Shown here: positions 44,215-64,000 of the stretch, piece after piece
Position numbering within the stretch: position 1 is the stretch's first letter
How the letters are laid out: each line of letters opens with the position of its first letter
NCBI GenBank assembly: GCA_964016985.1
Contig: OZ024824.1
Span: 126,741,803-126,805,802, forward strand
Direction: 5' to 3'
Length of the DNA: 64,000 bases
Source of the DNA: Anodontia alba
Lineage: Eukaryota; Mollusca; Bivalvia; Lucinida; Lucinidae
Notes under the pieces: model-generated
What the model was told of the DNA's origin: nothing
Databases searched by the model: none
The model's input: only the letters and a program-made list of their open reading frames with translations
Translations under genes and position numbers: made by a program

Positions 44215-64000
<19,786 letters not shown>

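Overview
This is a eukaryotic, probably molluscan and most likely bivalve, genomic window. The pointers are 151-bp tandem repeats carrying TGACCTTGA / TCAAGGTCA pairs, a SINE-type element with the GGGTTTAACG core seen in molluscs, minisatellite-cored Helentron-like elements, and split genes with GT/AG borders. No species can be named from sequence alone. Almost everything is repeat or mobile-element DNA; only two stretches look like exons of a cellular gene.

Layout. (1) 1-2 kb: one minus-strand exon with the first half of a BIR (IAP-type) domain. (2) About 2.77-24.5 kb and 24.5-42.7 kb: two near-identical copies of an ~18-kb segment in direct tandem. The duplication joins the 3' UTR of a retroelement to the middle of a mariner transposase with only 2 bp of shared sequence. 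Each unit holds, in order: the 5' half of a mariner element, a miniature LTR element (TRIM), a C2H2 zinc-finger remnant between 188-bp inverted repeats, a LINE reverse transcriptase with an in-frame stop (minus), a clean 379-codon first coding exon (minus), a second LINE split by a Helentron-like element, a tRNA-like sequence, a MULE-like element with a nested TA-MITE, a CARD-like remnant (minus), a Ty3/gypsy RT fragment (minus), and a Penelope-like RT remnant (plus) invaded by an antisense piece of its own 3' end. Copy 1 additionally carries a 3.74-kb Helentron-like element with a 127-bp minisatellite, inserted in the mariner coding sequence; copy 2 preserves the empty site. (3) 42.7-44.3 kb: tandem retroelement 3' ends, a gag-type zinc-knuckle remnant and a (TA)50 tract. 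(4) 44.3-64 kb: about 57 monomers of a 344-bp satellite with a tRNA-like pol III promoter in each monomer and higher-order structure (6,882-bp, 20-monomer register); the array runs off the window.

How parts may work together. The only candidate host gene is on the minus strand: the 379-codon exon (present twice because of the duplication) ends in phase 0 at a good GT donor, and the BIR exon begins in phase 0 at a good AG acceptor. If they belong together, the duplication has produced two alternative first coding exons for one IAP-like gene. This is inferred from order, strand and phase; no transcript evidence is available here.

Most notable: the TRIM whose LTRs carry a tRNA-Gln-like pol III module, with PBS, PPT and a 4-bp target duplication all visible; the minisatellite made of perfect palindromic estrogen-response-element motifs (about 15 copies); and the dated nesting of elements that the tandem duplication makes readable.
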